Below, in pieces: positions 1 to 9,845 of a stretch of 64,000 nt of DNA. The position numbers were made by a program, and so were the translations under genes. Position 1 is the first letter of the stretch. Each line of letters opens with the position of its first letter. The stretch covers positions 59,861,001-59,925,000 of the forward strand of contig NC_134140.1 in NCBI RefSeq assembly GCF_033958435.1, written 5' to 3'. The notes under the pieces were generated by a model, which was not told where the DNA came from, searched no databases, and saw only the letters and a list, made by a program, of their open reading frames with translations. Source of the stretch: Carettochelys insculpta. Lineage: Eukaryota > Chordata > Testudines > Carettochelyidae.

Positions 1-620
1 GCCCCAGAGGGAATTAACAGAACAGGTAATCATCAAATGATCCATTCCCTATCACTCAGTCCCAATTTCTGGAAAACAGAGGCTAATGGCCATTGATAGA
101 CCTATGCTCCAGGAATTTACCTAGTTCTTTTTTGAACCCTGTGATATTCTTGGCCTTCACAACATTCTATGGCAAAGAGTTCTATAGGCTGACTGTGCGT
201 TGTGTGAAAAAGTACTTCCTTTTGTTTGTTTTAAACCTGCTGCCTATTCATTTCATTGCTCTAACTCTTGTGTTCTGAAGAGGAGTAAACACTTCCTTTT
301 CTACTTTCTCCACACCAGTCATGGTTTTAGAGACCTCTATTATAGCCTCCCCTTAGTTTTCTCTTCCAAGCTGGAAAGTTGGTCTTATTAATCTTTCTTC
401 ATACTGACACCATTCTATATTCCTAATCTTTTGTTGCCCTTTTCTGAACCTTTTCCAATTCCCGTATATCTTTTTTGAGATGGGGCCTCGACATCTGAAT
501 GCAGTATTCAAGAAGTGGGCATACCAAGGATTTATATAGAGGCAGTATGATATTTTCTCTCTTCAAACTTGTTTAAGTCTCTTTGCTGAGATTTCAGCAG
601 CATGCTAGCAGCCTTAAAAA
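1..620 (-). mobile_element. CR1 LINE fragment, 3' part, antisense
   Basis: The plus strand reads as the reverse complement of a CR1 3' region: 'ggccttcacaacattctatg', 'ctttctccacaccagtcatg' and 'tatcttttttgagatggggc'. The same order of blocks is seen in the better-preserved CR1 copy at 63150-64000. No intact reading frame remains. The element is cut by the window start, so its 3' terminus is not seen. Confidence 0.8.
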
Positions 621-632
621 GCAATTAATAAG

Positions 633-829
633 TCAAGAGTCAGTATCAGAGGGGTAGCCATGTTAGTCTGTGATCGCAAACACAACAAGAAGTCCCATGG
701 CACCTTACAAACTAACAGGCTTATTGCAGCATCTGATGAAGTGGGTCTTTGGCCACAAAAGCTTAGGCTGCAAAAAAATCTGCTAGTTTATAAGGTGCCA
801 GAGGACTTCTTATTTTTTCAAGAGTCAGT
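633..829. mobile_element. Foldback PLE-tail element with 12-bp target duplication
   Basis: The core 645-817 has inverted arms: 'aacaagaagtcccatggcac' on the left and 'aaggtgccagaggacttctt' on the right. It is bracketed by perfect copies of 'tcaagagtcagt' at 633-644 and 818-829. The arms match the type II tail sequence also found at 8061, 9128 and 18355. I infer a non-autonomous derivative of the Penelope-like family represented at 6660-7935. Confidence 0.75.
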
Positions 830-1193
830 GATAGCCAAAATATTGTGGATGCTGCCTTCCCATTGGTTGTATGTATTTAATATAGACCTTAAAATTCTGG
901 TCTGCAGCTGCCTAACCCAGCCTTGTAACCATGTAGCTAATTAGCATTCCCACAGAGTTCAGGCAAGTAGGAGACCTAATCACAATCTGAACACTGCACT
1001 AAGATCATGAGCCAAACAACCAAGGAGATATAAATAGGTCCATTTTACAATAAAGACATGCCTTCCCCCAGTAAGTTTCCTGTTTTGTTTTTTTCTTTGG
1101 GGGGGGGGGGAGGTGCGGGGTTAATATCTCCTAAGCACTGCATAAACGTAATGGGCTACTTCAGTCCTAAATATCGGCATTGTGGCTTTAGAC
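830..1193. other. Unannotated intronic sequence with poly-G run
   Basis: Single-copy-looking STOX2 intron sequence. The only structure noted is a run of 12 G around 1099-1110. Confidence 0.5.
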
Positions 1194-1304
1194 CAGTGCC
1201 TCAAACATTTTGAGACCACAGCACATCAAACTACAATATTTTAAGGGGGAACTCCAATTTTCTTAATAAAAAAATTGTCCAACCGAAAAAAAAAAAAAAG
1301 GCCC

Positions 1305-1335
<31 letters not shown>

Positions 1336-1493
1336 CAAACCAACAACATACACAGAAGGAGTAACTTTGTACCAGAAAGTATAGACCATCAGTGTACGAT
1401 CTCAAAAGTGCCAGACACTTGCTGCACGCCTGTGAGTTTTTTCACGGAACACCAGTGTTCCTCACACACAGTTTAAGAAACACTGCTCAAGAC
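1186..1493. mobile_element. hAT-type MITE with imperfect 8-bp target duplication
   Basis: The element 1194-1485 begins 'cagtgcctcaaac' and ends 'gtttaagaaacactg', which are inverted termini of the CAGTGNTTCTCAAAC type. The flanking octamers 'ctttagac' (1186-1193) and 'ctcaagac' (1486-1493) agree at 6 of 8 positions. It contains a poly-A run and a (CA)n tract at about 1304-1332. Confidence 0.65.
1304..1332. repeat. (CA)n microsatellite
   Basis: Uninterrupted CA dinucleotides inside the hAT-type element at 1194-1485, preceded by a poly-A run. Confidence 0.9.
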
Positions 1494-1894
1494 CATTCTC
1501 CCCTTTTCAGGGCATCCTCACTGTTCTTCAGCTTCCCTAGCTTATGCTTGTTAACGGAACATGAAATTAAATTACTAATGCAGCCACATGAGTGTTTTGC
1601 AAAAGGAAAGATCTACAGATACTGCATAATAGCATGGCAGGGTCTTTTATGATCTTGCCTGCTCCAGCAGAAGTCTGCACAGCAATACTGACTTACTCTT
1701 GATTGCAGCTCCTTAACACCTCAGATGTAAGGGAGATGTGTTTCCATGACAAAAAGGAACTCAAAGGATAGCTTGGCAGGAAACTCAAGAAACAGTTTAG
1801 CTTGGAGGAGAGGGGCTTAGGCTGATCTTTAATTGTGTTACTGTTACCTCAGTTGTTACTAGAGAAGTCCAGCTAGAGGGTAGTTTGGACACTC
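1494..1894. other. Intronic sequence, nothing recognised
   Basis: AT-rich STOX2 intron sequence. No exon, repeat family or structured element was recognised. Confidence 0.5.
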
Positions 1895-1918
1895 TGTGTG
1901 TGTGTGTGTGTGTGTGTG
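1895..1918. repeat. (TG)n microsatellite
   Basis: Twelve TG units in a row. Open frames here read valine/cysteine or threonine/histidine stretches and are not genes. Confidence 0.9.
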
Positions 1919-3296
1919 CACGTGAGCATGCATATGTATCTTTACGCATGCATACACACAAAAGTACAGCTGGGCTGTACAAGCCAAAGGAAAAATTCAG
2001 ACCCATTAAAATGGGCTAAGGGTAGCGGCAGAGGGCCACATACAAGGAGAAGGATGAAATTCTATATTAATGGCATAGAAAAGAAAGCATGAGAAACCCT
2101 TTCAATGGAAAAAAAGTAACAGACTTGTATCAAGAGCAAATAGATTTTATTAGGATTACCATATCTGAACTTTTGAAAAAGGGACAACTACAGCATATGT
2201 ATTACTATATACTGTGGTACATTAATACAACACAATTTGGTAGATATTGATACAGATACACTCCCTCAGAGGTATGACCTCTTTCAAGAAAGTTCAAATA
2301 CAGTAACTTCAGATTTTATGGTACATGACTACCCTTTTCTGGAATCTGAACAAAACAAATACAAGTACCATAATAAGAGCTTGCCCAAACACAACGTGGC
2401 CTTTTTAAAGGAAAAAGAAATTTTGTATGGAAATTGTGTATATTGGAAATAAAACAAAAAAAAAAATCATCATGCTAACTGTAAACATTGAAGAGTGGGC
2501 AGGAAGACAGACAAAAAGAGCCAAAATAAAATTTTCATATCTAAAAAGTGTTCCAAGGAAATTTCCTTGGAAATTAAGGGCGGGGAGAACCTCTTTTTAA
2601 GATGAAATGCCCATTTTATAGTCCCAATAAGGCACTTCAACCTCTGCTGTTTAACATTTTCCTTAAATGTTTCACTGAGCATCAAATGGTTCACTACATA
2701 TTTCAGGCTTGCAATAGTGTTAAACTCCAGTCATAAGAATTTTTTATGTATTACTCTTTTCAATTGATAATTTATGTATTACATTGTTCCATTTAACATT
2801 ACAGTGCATATAACTAAGTACATATGGGTAGCACTGACTCCTTGCAAGCATTCAGTGACAGGGTGCTGCACAACTGCGCTGCTATGAAACCCAGTAAGGA
2901 CTAAACTGCAGTTCAGCTCCCTGGTTTCCCCTCATTCTATGAGAGAGAAGTCATCTGTGCCAGCACTTTTCTTGGAGCAGTTTATTCCCAGGTCTGCCTC
3001 CTTATTCTCCCCATATCCTTTCATCGATGGACCTGGTTGTGAGCAATCAATGATACAGCAGCCTGCGATGGATCCTTACTCCCTGAACAATTGCATAGGC
3101 CAGTTCACGATTGAGCACTATGGTATGTGCAGTAAGAAATGCATTTAAGTCGTCTATATTAATGAAATCACAGAAACTAAGGATGAATGCAGAAAGAGGA
3201 ATGGATACTTGAAGTAGTACTCAAATATCTAAGCTTTAAAGATAAGTAGAAAGGGATTTGGATACAGTTTATAGAAGTAGTAAACTTCTATACTGA
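1919..3296. other. Intronic sequence, nothing recognised
   Basis: STOX2 intron sequence with short chance reading frames only. A stretch near 2150-2190 ('gattaccatatctgaac') loosely resembles a terminus common in turtle repeats, but no element could be delimited. Confidence 0.4.
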
Positions 3297-4011
3297 GGCA
3301 GGCGACCCCCGGCACACATGGTATGAGTGGCACATAAGCCTCTTGACTGCACATGGCGAAAGCTCAGCCCTGTCCCTCTTCCTCCCCACTATGCAGCGGG
3401 GGAGGGTACCAGAGCATGGGGCTGGAGCCCCTGGTTGCAGTGCACGGCTGGGCCTACAGCCCCAGCCATGGTGCTGCCACTGGAGCGCAGGGTCAGAGCA
3501 CAGGGGACCTGGAGAACATGATTTGAAGGAGGTCTCCTTTGAGATTCAGGTATGGTCTTATTTCATCAGTTTGCCCATTCCTAACATGACTCTAGCTTAC
3601 AAAACACAATTCTTATTCAATTCAATACAATTCAAGGGTTATTTTCATTTGCTTGACTTTGAAGTTGGCCTTAGGTGGGCCCTATATGAAAATTACTTTT
3701 CCTTCCAGCAGAATATAAAGGACTTGCTCAATGGGAAAATTTACTGTTGGTCATTGATCTATTTTTTTTTTTTTTAAAGATGAATTATTTACAGGGACTG
3801 GCTTACCAGGTGTTTTTTAAAATGAAAAAACTGGGCAGAAATTTCTTCAGTGTGAAAAGAGCTCCGAAGTATTCAGAAATGTCAGTGTGCTTGTGTCATT
3901 ACCCAAATCTCACCAACCAGTGTTCAGTCTGGGCTGGAATTTACCTCACCGTACACAGAGGTCAAAAAAATCAAATTTCAGCACTCTGCCTCTGAAAGGC
4001 TCCTGACCCCT
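3297..4011. mobile_element. Decayed hAT-like repeat
   Basis: The left part reads 'caggcgacccccggcacaca' and the right end reads 'gaaaggctcctgacccctg'. These resemble the two ends of a common turtle repeat whose terminus reads CAGGGGTCGGCAACC. The interior (3540-3940) is diverged and may contain unrelated sequence. No target duplication could be recognised. Confidence 0.4.
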
Positions 4012-6655
4012 GTTCTATTCAGTTGTTTCTCTGTTAATCAGTTGCTAGCAAGACCAAGGTTAAGATAAAAGGATACATTGTGATTTGTGTCTTTGGAATT
4101 TTGCTGTGTTTTGTGATAAGAAATAAATAAAAGCAATTTCTCTGAAGGCTGTGCTTGGTAACATAATTGCACTGCATGGCTCAAAGGGGTATCTTCGAAA
4201 CAAGCAGCTTTTATACTAAAATTTTGACGCACCACTTACCCGTCTTGAACTACTTCCAAAGACAACTCTAACGTTCATTTTAAAAGATTTAACGTACTGT
4301 GCACGCTCACGCACAGCATATTTATAACTCAAATTCAAACACAGACTCACTAGAAGTCTGGAGGCAGAACTAGAATCCTGAGTCTTGGGGGAGAAGAGGT
4401 AAGAAGACAGGCTGGCTAGGGTTTTTTCCCCCATTTTTAAAAAATCCTTTTGAGGACACCATTTGGGTTAAAATAATTTCTCATTCAATCTGCACAAATA
4501 TAATGAAGATGCTTGCCCAACATCATTCAAGACATCAGTTATTTTCTTTAGCTTTCTATATTTATAAGACATCCCAAACAACCATCTGCAGGTGCAAAAC
4601 AAAACAAATGTATATGCTAGTGGTTTTCACCCAGCGTGAAGTCAGAACTGTCCAAGTGTGCCATGAAATTTTGTCCATTTCCCCTCACCGTGGTTCTTTG
4701 CAGAGCTACTGGAGGGGGAAATTTCCAACTCCACCCCCACTGGGGTTCAGGCAGCAAATTGAATGCTGAACACTGAACCCTCGCGAATGTTGTGACCCTA
4801 CTGTGTAAGACAGGGGAGCCCACATTAAATGGTGATGATAATACCCAACACTTGCTTCATTCACTTCATGCCCCATCTGACACAGGTCCAGGGGAGATTT
4901 ATGAATGGGGTGCTGGGGTGTGACTATGGCAGGAAGGAGTTAAGGCTGTCAGTGCAACTTTCACTTTGGCTTATTCTAACCTCCATGTTTTTCACTCAGC
5001 AATGCTAGCTTTCTGTCAATGTCATATTTTCTTCAGAATATACAGTACGTTTGTTTAACTAAAAGCTTGAACAGGTTGTAAAGAGTTTAGTAGTAAACTT
5101 ACCACCACCAAATACCCTTTAGTATACATACAGTGGTGCTCCTTGTAGGGGGGCAGAGGAAGGAGAGAGACAGTGCTAGCAGCCTATTAACCTTATAAAT
5201 CCTTTACTCATGTTGCACAATGAATACAATGCACCAGTGTATTTGGCTTTGCTGCTGGATCAGGAGCTGCTTTGAGTGAAAAGAAAATGATGTATTTATT
5301 TTTTCATTCATGTTTTTTATTTTCCTGATAAAATACTGAAAAACCCCAACTAAACACACTGCATACAGTTACTGAATGTAACAATTGGTGCTGCTTGGCC
5401 CAAGGAGAATTTTGCTGCAAGATCAAAATATTAGCCTCTGGATCTCTTTCTGGCAAATACCTACCAATCTTCCTCCCTCCACCCCCCACCCTTACTTCCT
5501 CCATTTTCACAAGCTACAATATATGTTAAGCGTGTGATCCTGCACTTCTTAATAGAAGCACAATCTTAGTGAGGAAAACCTTACTTCCAACACATTCATA
5601 AGCACGTCCGTCATACTGTCAGGTTAAAAGTTCACACTAGCTTATACTTTTTTAAAAAAATCCTAATAAATGCTTTAGGGAAAATAAGAATTATTTGGGG
5701 ATCACTACTCAGCTGATGGGGAAGGAGGAAAATGTTGCCAAAATCCCTCTAGTTCCCATGGCAATACCAAGAGACACACAAAAGGTGCTCAGGAGCGTGT
5801 GGTAACTGTCTCAAGAGGTTTAATTACTTTGAAACCCAAAACACCCTCACTGAAAAGAAGTTCAGAGCAGATATTTAAGAGGAAGAAAATACATGTTTTA
5901 TGACTGGCTATGAATCAATAGCACTTAATGTCCAGTAGCCTACACATCCTACAGTCGACCATTAATGACTATAAAATCACTGTGAAAGAATTTCCAAAGC
6001 TAAATTAGAAGGGTGTCAAATTTTTGCTCAGAGGGGGACAAAAAATGGGAGCATTTAGTTTCATCTCAAAAAGTTATAATAATAACAACCTCTCCATTGT
6101 TATGCATGGTAGCATAAAAACAATGGACAATACTCTAACAGAGTCGACTGTGCTATTTAGTTTAATTATTGCACAGCCATTCTTGAAAATTCAATTTCAA
6201 GTATCAGCTTCTAAGTGGCGAGACTACTTTGGGGCATGATCAAAAGAGCTACTGTAAAGGTTGGTAACTTCATTTAACCACATTGTTAGTATAGTGCTTA
6301 TAACAAAAATAAATAAATAAAAAAGGCTTAGCCTTCCAAAAAACGTATAGAAGCCTTTCAAACACATCTAATGCTTCGGACCCAAGGATGAGGCACAAAC
6401 AGTAACGGAGGATGTTACAAACAGGCAATGAGAGAAGAGACGAAGACATGAAAAGATGTCTGCTGAGGTGGAAACACACAAACAGCATTGTTGAGGTAGC
6501 AATAGGCTGATTTGCGCTGGCACAGGGCACTGAAAAGGAGAAGGTCAGCATCAAGGATGACAGATTAAATAGTGGAGGCAAATGAAAAGGCTGTGAAATA
6601 GAGAGTGTTATTTTAGCATTAACTTTATAAAACTCACTAAAGATTTCAAGTTACA
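4012..6655. other. Intronic sequence, nothing recognised
   Basis: STOX2 intron with AT-rich, apparently unique sequence. Simple A/T runs occur near 5650 and 6305-6322. No coding exon or recognisable transposon was found. Confidence 0.45.
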
Positions 6656-6680
6656 GAGTACAGCAAAGTTACAAGCAAGC

Positions 6681-7073
6681 TTGCAATCAATTCCAACAAA
6701 CATGATTCATTTCATGCCTGGCAGCTACTGGTTCAGTACCACACTGTACCGAAAACCTACTGATCGCTATACTTATCTACACCCTTCTAGTTTCCATCCT
6801 GCACACGTGACTAGATCCATTGTTTACAGTCAAGCTCTTAGGTACAATCGCATTTCCTCTGATCCAACTGACAGAGACCAAAAACTACAAGAACTTTACC
6901 AAATATTCATAAACCTGAATTACCCACCAGGAGAACTAAAAAAAACAAATCGACAGGGCCAGACGAATACCCAGAGACCAACTACTCCAAGATCGCCCCA
7001 AAAAAGCCAAGAACAGAACACCACTGCTCATCACCTACAGTCCCCAACTCAGACCACTGCAACGAATTATTAA
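6681..7073 (+). pseudogene. PLE reverse transcriptase C-terminal remnant
   Basis: This open frame carries the PLE RT-thumb signature (TTLYRKPTDRYTYLHP, then VYSQALRYNRI). From about residue 88 onward it reads out of frame (KKTNRQGQTNTQRP...), because a frameshift in an A-rich stretch separates it from the downstream endonuclease frame. The start methionine is incidental, as the true ORF began further upstream in the intact element. Confidence 0.85.
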
Positions 7074-7128
7074 AGACCTGCAACCTATTCTTAATCAGGA
7101 TGCTACACTCCAGAAGGCCCTGGGTGAC

Positions 7129-7683
7129 ATGCCTGTTCTCTCCTACAGACAACCTCCCAACCTCATGAGGATCCCCACTAACAGCCACAGTCTATACCCC
7201 AGGAATACCAGTCCTGGAACCCTTCCCTGCAACAAAGCCCACTGCCAGCTTTGTCCACATATCTTCTCTGGAAATACCATCACTGGACCTAACCAGGTTA
7301 CTCACAGAATCACGGGCACTTTCTCATGCTCCTCTACTAACACCCTATATGCCATCATGTGCCAACAATGCCCAGATGCTTTGTATATTGGACAGACTTC
7401 TAACTCCCTTAGACAAAGGGTCAATGGGCACAAAACAGACATCAAAACACTCCAGATCCACAAACCAATTAGTCAACATTTTAATGGAATGGGGCATTCT
7501 GTCAATGACCTAAAGGTATGTGTGTTACTGAAGAGGGATTATCGCACCGTTTTGGAAAGAGAAGTGGCCGAGCTGGCTTTTATATTCAAATTCAGCACAT
7601 TAACACATGGTTTAAATCATGATGGGAACTTTCTGAGTCACTATAGGGGCTCGTCTGCATACTTGGCTCAATCTAATTCTTGA
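7129..7683 (+). pseudogene. PLE GIY-YIG endonuclease domain remnant
   Basis: A frame of 184 codons. It contains a zinc-binding-type cluster (CNKAHCQLCPH) followed by the GIY-YIG core. In the core the tyrosine of LYA and the YIG of LYIGQT are both present, with the catalytic-region arginines in LRQRVNGH. In Penelope-like retroelements this domain nicks target DNA for target-primed reverse transcription. The first methionine is not the element's start; coding sequence continues upstream in the same frame from the frameshift near 6940. It is mobile-element sequence, not a host gene. Confidence 0.85.
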
Positions 7684-7940
7684 CCTTCCCCCCCACCCCT
7701 CCACTCTCTGATTTGCTCACCTTGATTATCTTTTTCTGATTTGTCCTCCTTGCTTACTGTTTTTGGTTCTCTGTGCCTTAAATATTGAGTCTGTTCTGGT
7801 CTGGCTATGGTCTGAAGAAGTGGGTCTGTCCCACGAAAGCTCACCTAATAAACTATTTTGCTAGTCTTTAAAGTGCTACTTGACTGCTTTTTGTTTTGAT
7901 AGTGTATAGACTAGCACGGCTTCGTCTCTGGTACTGTTCC

Positions 7941-8050
7941 TACATAGTAACAGAGAGGGAGCCGTGCTAGTCTATATACTGTCAGAACAAAAAAGCAGTC
8001 ATTAAAGTGCTACTTGACTGCTTTTTTGTTTTGGATTCATACATAGTAAC
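7941..8050. mobile_element. 88-bp mini foldback PLE tail with 11-bp target duplication
   Basis: Perfect copies of 'tacatagtaac' lie at 7941-7951 and 8040-8050. The insert 7952-8039 contains 'gccgtgctagtctatatact', then 'aaaaaagcagtcattaaagt', then 'gctacttgactgcttttttg'. It therefore holds both orientations of the outer PLE tail in only 88 bp. It inserted directly downstream of the PLE at 6660-7935. Confidence 0.75.
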
Positions 8051-8060
8051 CATTCTTCCC

Positions 8061-8165
8061 ATCAGAGAGGTAGCCATGTTAGTCTGTATCTTTGAGAACA
8101 AGAAGTCCTGGGGCACTTTATAGACTAACAGATATTTTGGAGCATAAACTTCATAAACTTTGGAG
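8061..8165. mobile_element. Half-copy of type II PLE tail
   Basis: 'atcagagaggtagccatgtt' followed by 'agaagtcctggggcacttta' and 'gatattttggagcataaact' matches the left arm of the foldbacks at 9128 and 18355. The opposite arm is missing. No target duplication was identified. Confidence 0.65.
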
Positions 8166-9039
8166 CAAAGACGATGGTTTTACAAGACAAGATCATCACA
8201 GGTCATTGGTTTGAGAACCGAGCCATTACATTCCTTAAGTGTCCTTCATTAGCACATTTAGAATTAAAACCAGATTCACACCTCATATTTCTAACTTCGC
8301 ACAGAAGAATGACACATGCACACAAATAAAATATACAGATTCAACAGGTACCTTTAAAATTGATGTTACACGACGCATTTTGCATACAGCATTTGAGTTA
8401 TATACAAGCCAATTTTCATAAAGCTGCAGGGTTGCCGTAACAACAACTATTTTGAGTTGGATGTATATGTATGCTGGCTACTGACACACAGAACAACTTT
8501 TGTGCTAATTCCCAGCCTGATGCAAGTCACCACCCATCATTTCTCTCTCCCCTTTTGCAAAGCATGAGAGATGGCCCATTTCTACCAACAAAAAGAGGAC
8601 TTCCTATACTATCCTTCACCATATTATTGGTTATGTCTAAACAGCAGCTATGTGGACACTTCCCATCATGGAAGGACCTAGCACAAGAGCTAAAAACAGC
8701 AGCATGGCTGTAGTGGCACTGGCAGCAGCTCAGGCTAGCCACCAAAGCACCATCCCACCTGGGTACTATTCAGTATGAGCTTGAGCAGAACTTGCAGGTA
8801 TCTACCCATATTGGGACACACCCTTGTACCTACTAATAGACATTCCCTCTTACCCAAGCCAACAAAGGGTATTTCTGCCAAATATGGAGATATAGACCCA
8901 TCAGTTAACTTCTCAGAGTCAAGGCTTGCCATGGGTTTAAGTCCCTCCAGGCTACATCTCTGTTTTGCCAATGCTGTCTGCGGAACATCTTTATGTGATG
9001 ACCTTTCCTGCAAATTCACATAGCTACAATTCTCATCCA
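8166..9039. other. Intronic sequence, nothing recognised
   Basis: STOX2 intron. Overlapping open frames of about 80-95 codons on both strands (8471-9023) have no recognised family and no splice context supporting coding. Confidence 0.4.
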
Positions 9040-9845
9040 GGGTCTCACTGCGATCATCAAATTGTTGGGCCTTGCCAAATGCAGTCTTGCACTGTTCGAA
9101 TCCATTCAGAATGCTGCTATCACGATTAAAAACAAGTAGTCCTGAGGCACCTTATAGACTAACATATTTTGGAGCATAAGCTTTCATGGGCAGAGACCTG
9201 CCTCGTCAGATCCACAAAAGCTTATGCTCCAAAATATCTATTAGTCTATAAGGTGCCACAGGACTTCTTGTTGTTTCTGAAGATACAGACTAACTTGGCT
9301 ATCAAGATTTTTTCATATCCCATTGCTTTGCCCACATCACCTCTCTTCTGGCATCACTCTACTGGCTCTCCCTTCTCTAGCATATCAAATAAGATACTTG
9401 TCTTCACTTTCAAAGCCATCCCCATTCAGTTACCTCTCGTTTGTCACTGAGTTATGTCCGATTGTCTACAATCGGTCCATGATGCCAGCTTGTTAACTTT
9501 TCAAAGAAGGACCTGTATACTAGATCCCACACAAGTCCTCACACTTGGGAGGAGCACCCCTTAAATCTGCAAAACTAAGTTATCCTCCTTAAAAGCCTCC
9601 CTTGTGATAGTGCCTACAAAAAGCTTGACAAAGAACATCTAGGCTGCTGCTGCGTTAAGACCACTGCCTATCCTGTGACAATGTGCTGTTTCCTTGAACT
9701 AACCCCGACTGAATTAATCTGTTGTCTCGTCTTATGCTTGGACCGTAGGCTCGTGGGCACATGGACCTTCTCTCATTCTGTGATGTAGACTCACTAGCAG
9801 AAAGGGGAGAATGTCTATGACGCGTTACAGTAACAAACAATTACT
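9040..9845 (+). repeat. Possible ancient L2/L3-like LINE 3' region, interrupted
   Basis: Blocks such as 'cttcactttcaaagccatcc' and, further on, 'ctcgtgggcacatggacctt' resemble the 3' end of old amniote LINEs, with a trace of the LTFKA motif in the plus frame. The sequence is split by the foldback element at 9128-9297. The assignment rests on resemblance only. Confidence 0.35.
9116..9309. mobile_element. Foldback PLE-tail element with 12-bp target duplication
   Basis: The core 9128-9297 has inverted arms: 'tattttggagcataagcttt' against 'aaagcttatgctccaaaata', plus 'gtcctgaggcaccttataga' against 'tctataaggtgccacaggac'. Flanking repeats are 'gctatcacgatt' (9116-9127) and 'gctatcaagatt' (9298-9309), with one mismatch. 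The host sequence on the two sides joins into one older repeat, which shows insertion rather than chance pairing. Confidence 0.8.

Larger units (their letters stand above)
6660..7935 (+). mobile_element. Penelope-like element, 5'-truncated, broken ORF
   Basis: The piece holds the C-terminal end of the PLE reverse transcriptase (YRKPTDRYTYLHPSSFHP at about 6738-6800), the conserved connector LLITYSPQLRPL near 7029, a Cys/His cluster (CNKAHCQLCPH) and a GIY-YIG endonuclease (LYAIMCQQCPDALYIGQT at about 7345-7400, then LRQRVNGH). After a stop at 7681-7683 comes a non-coding tail containing 'gaagtgggtctgtcccacga' and ending near 'agactagcacggct'. Most of the RT palm is missing from the 5' end. 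The frame changes once, close to the A-rich stretch at 6938-6946, so the copy is inactive. The same tail sequence occurs in the foldback elements nearby. Confidence 0.9.

Noticed and set aside
3343..3777. 144-codon plus frame
   Set aside because: Within a decayed repeat and ending in a poly-T tract coding phenylalanine. No splice context.
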